DNA of 11,277 bases, from NCBI GenBank assembly GCA_009776905.1, contig WRMX01000084.1:2075-13351 (forward strand), written 5' to 3'. Position numbers and translations under genes: made by a program. The notes beneath the pieces are model-generated. The model was not told where the DNA came from. It did not search any database and was given only the letters and a program-made list of their open reading frames with translations. This DNA is from Oscillospiraceae bacterium (GTDB lineage: Bacteria; Bacillota; Clostridia; Oscillospirales; Oscillospiraceae). Positions 6,794 to 11,277 of this stretch are shown here, one piece after another; within the stretch, counting starts at the first letter, position 1, and each line of letters opens with the position of its first letter.

Positions 6794-6815
6794 TATTACA
6801 ACTAGGGGGTTTTAA

Positions 6816-6965
6816 ATGCAGACAATAATGATCAGAGTTTGGTATCGAGGCTCCACGAAGAGACGTACAAGTTGCTTAAATGCAGCAGAAATCAACAATT
6901 TGAGGTTGATGGGCAAAGTGGCCATCAACCTCAAACCCTTCCAACAGCAGGGTTTCCGGTTGTAA
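6816..6965 (+). CDS. Possible small basic protein (49 residues), unrecognised
   Basis: An ATG at 6816 opens a 49-codon frame ending at TAA 6963-6965. It is preceded by AGGGGG at 6804-6809 with a 6-base spacer, a good ribosome binding site. The product is strongly basic (six Arg and three Lys against one Glu and no Asp), beginning MQTIMIRVWYRGSTKRR and ending KPFQQQGFRL, with no signal peptide or membrane segment. Such a composition would suit nucleic-acid binding, but no family is recognised. The frame contains a perfect 14-bp inverted repeat, which is unusual inside coding sequence. It points away from the restriction-modification operon and toward the SLH gene's 3' end. It may be a real small gene, a leader peptide or a chance ORF. 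Confidence 0.35.
   Translation: MQTIMIRVWYRGSTKRRTSCLNAAEINNLRLMGKVAINLKPFQQQGFRL
6899..6935. repeat. Perfect 14-bp inverted repeat
   Basis: TTTGAGGTTGATGG (6899-6912) and CCATCAACCTCAAA (6922-6935) are exact reverse complements around a 9-base loop. As RNA this would be a very stable hairpin on either strand. The plus strand continues CCCTT, so a plus-strand terminator is unlikely; the minus strand continues TTGTTGATTT, a weak T-rich tail. Confidence 0.8.
6933..6955. repeat. Perfect 7-bp inverted repeat adjoining the 14-bp repeat
   Basis: AAACCCT (6933-6939) and AGGGTTT (6949-6955) are exact reverse complements with a 9-base loop. The left arm shares three bases with the right arm of the 14-bp repeat, so the two hairpins can stack or compete. 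Confidence 0.55.
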
Positions 6966-6978
6966 TATATAAAGTTTC

Positions 6979-7047
6979 GCTAAGGACAATCAGTCGCGCT
7001 GCCAAGGTCGCCGAAGAGATCGGCTTCATCGGTGAGTTGTCCTTAGC
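6979..7047 (-). repeat. 11-bp inverted repeat enclosing a smaller hairpin, just downstream of the SLH gene
   Basis: GCTAAGGACAA (6979-6989) and TTGTCCTTAGC (7037-7047) are exact reverse complements 47 bases apart. Between them GCCGA (7010-7014) and TCGGC (7020-7024) form a second hairpin with a 5-base loop. On the minus strand the structure starts 12 bases after the SLH stop codon and is followed by GAAACTTTATAT, with no clean T tract. It could stabilise or end the SLH transcript, or be the end of a separate element. Confidence 0.55.
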
Positions 7048-7059
7048 CGTGTAAGGTCC

Positions 7060-10000
7060 CTATCTGCACATTGCCAGGATGGCGTTTAATTCCGCAATCG
7101 CCTCCTGCGGGGTCATTGGCGCAATGCCGAGTCCCGCATCCGAAGACATCTGCGATGAGATCGCCACAGCATCCCCCGTGCCAAGGCCCTGCGCATCGAT
7201 GACGCCACCGTCATTGCTGCCGCCAGCATTACCGCCATCGCTTCCGCCAACACCGTCGCCATTACCGCCAGCGCCAGCGCCGCCATCGCCAGCGGGCGTC
7301 GGAGCCTCCTCATCGGTGCCGCCGGGAACTTGCACGGCATCGGGCTTCCTGCGTGGGTCGCCGCCCGGTTCAGCACCAATCCGATTGGCAAATGCCGACG
7401 TCCTCTCGTCCACGAGTCCGGAATCCTGTAAAAACTGCAACACCAATGCGGCAGCATACGCGCGGCTTATGTCGCCTTGCGGTGCTGACAACCACTCTTC
7501 ATCCGGTACGAGGCCATTCGCCACGCACCACATCGTAGCCTCTATCGCCCAATCGCTGAGAGCATCGTAGCCGGGCATCACGCCGGCAACAGAACCGCCG
7601 GCCCCCTCGTCAGTCCAAACGCTGTCGGACCGTGCCTCGCCTGACAATGCCTCGACGGACCGTACCTCGCCGCCAGCGACAATTCCATCGTATCCGGCTA
7701 CCTTGGCGGCCCTCCACAGCACCACCATGGCTTCCTCCCGGGTGATCGCCCTCTCAGGCTCAAACCTGCCACCGGCGCCACCCACGAGACCAATCTCCAA
7801 AGCCTTTCCCACAATACCCGCGTACCACGACGATGCTCGCACATCATCAAAGACGGACGAATCGCCGTTGTCGGGTAGCCCCAGAGCGCGAACGACAAGC
7901 GCGGTAAACTCCGCGCGCGTGATTGACCGTTCCCCGTCGAAAGCCCCATTGCTGATGCCATTGACGATGCCCCTGCTCCCCATCTCGTTGGCAATGGCTT
8001 CATACCATTTGTCCTCCGCGTCCTCAAAGGATTTATCGTTGAATATGAGCGCATAGACTGAATTTGTAAGGCTGTTGACTGTCGCGTACCATTTGCCGTC
8101 CTTCTCAAATACATTCGTCGGGACATGCCTAACGGACCCATCGGGATCGACGACGACCGCCGTTGTGATCTGCGCGGCCTGTTCGCTCGTTATCTCGACA
8201 GTCCTGCTGACAAACTGCGTGAATCCCGTGACTTCATAAGTCTGCCCGTTATATGTTGCCGTGACAGTGAACGTCATCGGCGGCATCACCAGCTCCATGC
8301 CCGCGCCATCGGCAGCCATGCGCACGAAGGAATCCGCATCCGCGCCCACATCGGATGATATCGTTATGAATAGCGGCACCTCGGAGGGATCCTCCGCGCC
8401 CAGCGCAGCCATAATAGCAGCGGTGTCGACGGCTGTCGCGGGCATGTCATATTGGATGTTGCCCGTTATGATGCTGAGCGCCATGTCTCTGTCCGCCATA
8501 TCGTCCACGTTCTTCACGACGAATACAGCTTGCGCCGCTGACGCAGCGTCTGCCCCGTTTGATGGGACCATGACCGTCACGCTTTCGCTCGCATTCTCTA
8601 TTTCCGCGTTCAGCACGCCCTGGTTCACATCCACCGTCGTCATGCCGTCCTCGTATGTCACCTCTCCCGCGCTCGTCTCCTTGCCATCGACGAGCACGAC
8701 GGAACCATCGGCCGGCTGTTGCGTAGATTCAGACGTAGGCGGAGCCTTATATTGCGGCGCCGATGTCTGATTTGTTTTGACAGTGACAGTAATATCCTGG
8801 TAAACCGTTGCATATGTTGCGCCGTCAGTAGGAGTAAATGTGAGGTTATGCAGCCTGTCTCCAACTCCGCCGACATCAGTCGAGTCGCCGGCCGTCCATG
8901 TGAATGACCCGGCTGTCCCTGCCCCGTTGGTCGGCAGCGTTATGTCGCCAAGCGTTTGCCCATATGTCGCAGTCAGGCCCGTTGGCCAGTTGACGGTGGG
9001 GCTTTCCGGCGGCGTCCAATACGCGCCGAAAGCAGGGGTATTCGGAACGCTTAAAATAGTATCAACAGTCCATATTTTCAATTTTTTCATGGACTCCTCA
9101 AATCCATATCCCGTATCATCGTCTGTGATAGACGCGGCAAGCCAGAAACCGCCTGTATCCGGTGTTGCGTCATTAAAGATATCTGTGAAAGCCGCAGCGT
9201 TTGCGGCGGCTACATCCTCGTATTTTTCGTTATTGCAGACAGTGTATGTCCCGGTCACGAGTTCGCCGAAAAGGTCAATATCGCCAATGTAGAGATTGTT
9301 GACCACATGGTCCCTGTTCACAAACCCGCATATCCCGCCGACATAGAAATTGCTCTCTGAGTCATCCGCTATTTCAAAAACGGCCATAGAAATATTATTA
9401 AGCAGACAACTGGCTAGCTCGATGGGTGATTCCGCTGATGTATATCCCGCTATACCACCGATATAGGTGTTGCTGCCGGGCGCCGCCGTCTTGAGTTTCG
9501 TGCCGTATACGGCAGCGTTTATCACCGCGCCGTTATTATTCGCGCCGATAACGCCTCCAATACACGAATCGCTGCAATTACTGACAGAAGTTCCATTATT
9601 GAAAACTCTGCCGCCATACACTTCAACCCCGTTTATAATGTTTACGGTGCTGTTCGGGTCTTCGCTTTCTATCGCGTAGCCCAGAACACCGCCCAAAAAC
9701 GCTTGAAATATATACCTACACTCTATTTGAGGATTAATAATCACCACATCGCGGATTTGCGCGCCTTCGGCATATCCTGCCACGGCACCTATGCTCGGAA
9801 ACCAATCGAATGAGTTCAGGCTAATGGTTGGATTTTTCAAAGTCAGGTTCTTTACTATGGCGCGATCCAGTCCGCCAAACAAACCCGCCGCATCTGCGTT
9901 TTCACCCCATTGCGTTGCGTACCATACCGAATCCTCCACCACCATCCCGCTAATCGTATGCCCTTGCCCGTCGAAGACGACGTTGGTCAGATTGATTGGA

Positions 10001-11181
10001 TACCACTTGTAGTCGGAGAGGTCTATGTCGTCTCCAAGGTAAATCGTCCAGCCTTCGTAGTCATATCCAACAGAATCAGGATAGCTGTTCTCTTTGCTAT
10101 TAACCTCAGCCGCAAATCGACCAAGCTCCGCTGCTGTATAAATTGTTAATTCTTTTACATCATCATTCCATGCACCAGGTGTGTACGCATCGGCATAATT
10201 TGATGTAGAAGGGAAACTGCCGGACCAGTCGATCCATCGATCTGTGTATGCTGTGCCGTACAGCGAAAACCCTAACTTTACGTTTTCGGGATTTCCAAGC
10301 TCCGCAAGGGGTATAGCAATCTGATAACACATGTGCTGATAGGGCAGCAGATCGGTGTAAGCAAACGCCCACATTCCATAATCGCCCCTGTCCGACCACT
10401 GCGTATATTCCTTTATTTCGCCGCCCGCTTCGATGAATACTTTGAAGAAATCCAAGCCATAGTCATAGGTATTGTCGCTACCCCATTCGGCAGCCGCATA
10501 AAGGTATTCGTCATCATGCATCACCCACACCCAGGCCTGGCTATCAGGATGCCCGGAAGTCGGGCGCGTAGGATACACGCGGAACGAATCAGCAGGGTCA
10601 AGTACGGCGACGCCGTCGATATCCAAAGTGCCATAATTATCCATGGAGTACGAAGCGAGCAATGTGGTAACATTTCTATCTACGTCCGTCTTTACGTCAA
10701 ACAAAAATGGCAAGCCTCCCGGGGGATCAGGCTCGATACGCCCAGTCAGCACCAACGTCTGCCCGGCGCTGGCAAATCCAAGCACAATACCGTCTGTATC
10801 GATTTCCAACACATCGAGGTCTACAACGGAAAGCTTGCGGAGGAGATACGCTTCATCACAATCCGCCAAAACAGGAGGCATCCCATCCAGCAACACCGCA
10901 TCCAGCAGCGCCATTCCACCGGCTTGTTTACTGATGCGCAACTTAGGATTGATTGCGCCATTAAGATCCACGTAGAAATCCCGTTGAAACTTGTCGGCTT
11001 CTATGACCGCAGCCGTTTGGTACGCTCCGCCATCCCAAATCTCAATCAGAAATGATCCTTGAGCGGTTTGGATGGACGGCATCTGCGCATTTTCCATTGC
11101 GGCCAGACCAGTGAGCGGCAGCAGGGACAATGTCAATACCGCTGTCATCAAGATAGATAATGTGCGTTTGAAATACTTCAT
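7060..11181 (-). CDS. Large secreted S-layer homology (SLH) domain protein with CBM9-like and GLUG-like modules
   Basis: The 1373-residue protein has a Sec signal peptide (basic residues 2-6, hydrophobic 7-23, cleavage likely near Ala28). Residues about 195-345 resemble a CBM9/DOMON-type sugar-binding module (WVWVMHDDEYLYAAAEW at 217-233). Residues 380-640 hold FDGQGHTISGM and repeated Gly-rich segments (AGLFGGL, GAVAGYA, GGVLGYA, GGVIGAN, GGIAGYT, GGICGF) like GLUG or beta-helix repeats. An Ig-like domain spans about 728-802. After a conserved pre-SLH region (AVVVDPDGSVRHVPT at 1008-1022) come SLH1 (1052-1102, ITRAEF), SLH2 (1111-1164, ITREEA) and a degenerate SLH3 (about 1205-1258, ISRAYA). 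SLH domains bind cell-wall secondary polymers, so the protein should sit on the cell surface, perhaps binding carbohydrate. Unusually, about 115 residues follow the SLH block, Gly/Asn/Asp-rich at 1299-1327 and ending Ala-Met-Cys-Arg. The start has AAAGGA 13 bases upstream, a long spacing. No catalytic domain is seen. Confidence 0.93.
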   Translation of the reverse strand: MKYFKRTLSILMTAVLTLSLLPLTGLAAMENAQMPSIQTAQGSFLIEIWDGGAYQTAAVIEADKFQRDFYVDLNGAINPKLRISKQAGGMALLDAVLLDGMPPVLADCDEAYLLRKLSVVDLDVLEIDTDGIVLGFASAGQTLVLTGRIEPDPPGGLPFLFDVKTDVDRNVTTLLASYSMDNYGTLDIDGVAVLDPADSFRVYPTRPTSGHPDSQAWVWVMHDDEYLYAAAEWGSDNTYDYGLDFFKVFIEAGGEIKEYTQWSDRGDYGMWAFAYTDLLPYQHMCYQIAIPLAELGNPENVKLGFSLYGTAYTDRWIDWSGSFPSTSNYADAYTPGAWNDDVKELTIYTAAELGRFAAEVNSKENSYPDSVGYDYEGWTIYLGDDIDLSDYKWYPINLTNVVFDGQGHTISGMVVEDSVWYATQWGENADAAGLFGGLDRAIVKNLTLKNPTISLNSFDWFPSIGAVAGYAEGAQIRDVVIINPQIECRYIFQAFLGGVLGYAIESEDPNSTVNIINGVEVYGGRVFNNGTSVSNCSDSCIGGVIGANNNGAVINAAVYGTKLKTAAPGSNTYIGGIAGYTSAESPIELASCLLNNISMAVFEIADDSESNFYVGGICGFVNRDHVVNNLYIGDIDLFGELVTGTYTVCNNEKYEDVAAANAAAFTDIFNDATPDTGGFWLAASITDDDTGYGFEESMKKLKIWTVDTILSVPNTPAFGAYWTPPESPTVNWPTGLTATYGQTLGDITLPTNGAGTAGSFTWTAGDSTDVGGVGDRLHNLTFTPTDGATYATVYQDITVTVKTNQTSAPQYKAPPTSESTQQPADGSVVLVDGKETSAGEVTYEDGMTTVDVNQGVLNAEIENASESVTVMVPSNGADAASAAQAVFVVKNVDDMADRDMALSIITGNIQYDMPATAVDTAAIMAALGAEDPSEVPLFITISSDVGADADSFVRMAADGAGMELVMPPMTFTVTATYNGQTYEVTGFTQFVSRTVEITSEQAAQITTAVVVDPDGSVRHVPTNVFEKDGKWYATVNSLTNSVYALIFNDKSFEDAEDKWYEAIANEMGSRGIVNGISNGAFDGERSITRAEFTALVVRALGLPDNGDSSVFDDVRASSWYAGIVGKALEIGLVGGAGGRFEPERAITREEAMVVLWRAAKVAGYDGIVAGGEVRSVEALSGEARSDSVWTDEGAGGSVAGVMPGYDALSDWAIEATMWCVANGLVPDEEWLSAPQGDISRAYAAALVLQFLQDSGLVDERTSAFANRIGAEPGGDPRRKPDAVQVPGGTDEEAPTPAGDGGAGAGGNGDGVGGSDGGNAGGSNDGGVIDAQGLGTGDAVAISSQMSSDAGLGIAPMTPQEAIAELNAILAMCR
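7201..7287 (-). repeat. Low-complexity Gly/Asn/Asp/Ser-rich coding repeat in the SLH protein tail
   Basis: This stretch codes for residues about 1299-1327 of the SLH protein, where more than half the residues are Gly with Asn, Asp, Ser and Ala between them. The plus strand shows recurring GCC/ACCGCCA units. Such a tract is likely flexible and prone to slippage, so its length may vary between strains. Confidence 0.75.
7626..7671. repeat. Short tandem duplication (30-base period) in the SLH2-SLH3 linker
   Basis: CGGACCGTGCCTCGCC at 7626-7641 recurs at 7656-7671 with one change. It encodes two related segments, GEVRSV and GEARSD, exactly 10 residues apart in the linker (about residues 1170-1187) that separates SLH2 from SLH3. 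The in-frame duplication suggests the linker grew by slippage or local duplication. Confidence 0.7.
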
Positions 11182-11205
11182 ATTAATAGTCCATTCCTTT
11201 CTGCG

Positions 11206-11242
11206 AAAGGCACAAAACGGGATGAAACCGGGCTGTGCCTTT
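11206..11242 (-). promoter_or_regulatory. Perfect 9-bp hairpin in the leader of the SLH gene
   Basis: AAAGGCACA (11206-11214) and TGTGCCTTT (11234-11242) are exact reverse complements with a 19-base loop. The repeat ends 25 bases before the SLH start codon on the minus strand, just upstream of the AAAGGA ribosome binding site (11195-11200). It could control translation or mRNA stability of this abundant-type surface protein. On the plus strand it is followed by TT and an AT-rich run, so it might alternatively terminate a plus-strand transcript, although no plus-strand gene is seen here. A TATTAT -10-like box lies at 11259-11254, but its -35 would be outside the window. Confidence 0.45.
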
Positions 11243-11277
11243 TATGTTTTGCTATAATAATGCTGAGGCAAGGGTAC

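Larger units (their letters stand above)
6497..7059. other. 563-base stretch without a confident gene, rich in inverted repeats
   Basis: Between the first methyltransferase and the SLH gene there is no protein-coding gene I can recognise. The right-hand 360 bases (6700-7050) contain at least five perfect inverted repeats of 7-14 bp and a possible pseudoknot, listed separately, plus one possible small ORF. The left-hand 200 bases are AT-rich and hold the candidate operon promoters. The whole could be a structured RNA gene, a small mobile element or its remnant, or a regulatory region; the sequence alone does not decide. Confidence 0.6.

Noticed and set aside
6705..7047. CRISPR array, integron attC site or retron
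   Set aside because: The repeats are inverted, all different and not regularly spaced; there is no cas, integrase or reverse transcriptase gene in the window, and the 11-bp repeat lacks the attC core sequence.
6839..7054. 71-codon plus-strand ORF in the repeat-dense region
   Set aside because: It starts with TTG without a ribosome binding site and overlaps the better-supported 49-codon ORF in another frame. Its C-terminal part looks protein-like, but that is not enough to call it.
7079..8770. Several plus-strand open frames across the SLH gene
   Set aside because: They are antisense shadows of the GC-rich SLH gene and consist of Pro/Ser/Ala-rich low-complexity sequence.

Overview
The window looks like part of a bacterial chromosome, most likely from a Gram-positive Firmicute of the Clostridia type. 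The main clues are a very large secreted protein with S-layer homology (SLH) domains, strong AGGAGG/GGAGG ribosome binding sites, and a flavin/iron-sulfur old-yellow-enzyme family reductase of the kind common in anaerobes. The lineage is an inference; no rRNA or tRNA is present to fix it. All five confidently called genes other than the SLH gene, and the SLH gene itself, lie on the minus strand, so the window reads biologically from right to left.

Right part (about 7060-11277): one GC-rich 1373-residue exported protein. It has a signal peptide, a CBM9-like module, a run of GLUG-like Gly-rich repeats, an Ig-like domain, three SLH domains (the third degenerate) and an unusual Gly/Asn/Asp-rich tail after the SLH block. 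A perfect 9-bp inverted repeat sits in its leader. Next (about 6497-7059) is a 560-base stretch without a confident gene. It is dense in perfect inverted repeats (9, 7, 14, 7 and 11 bp), has a possible H-type pseudoknot, and carries a possible 49-codon plus-strand ORF with a good ribosome binding site.

Middle (3041-6496): a compact, AT-richer three-gene operon that is the most striking content of the window. The order is a C5-cytosine DNA methyltransferase, a 463-residue protein ending in a DUF3883-like PD-(D/E)XK nuclease domain, and a second, different C5-cytosine methyltransferase. The spacing is 7 bases between the first two genes and a 4-base ATGA overlap between the last two. This is best read as a restriction-modification system with one endonuclease and two cytosine methyltransferases, probably acquired horizontally. 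Two methyltransferases would fit an asymmetric target, with one enzyme per strand.

Left part (1-2956): a classical short-chain dehydrogenase/reductase followed by a 2,4-dienoyl-CoA-reductase/old-yellow-enzyme type flavoprotein cut by the window edge. They look like two steps of one redox pathway acting on an unknown enone/alcohol substrate. Between them is a terminator-like hairpin with a T7 tract that abuts the ribosome binding site of the flavoenzyme, with alternative pairings that resemble an attenuator.
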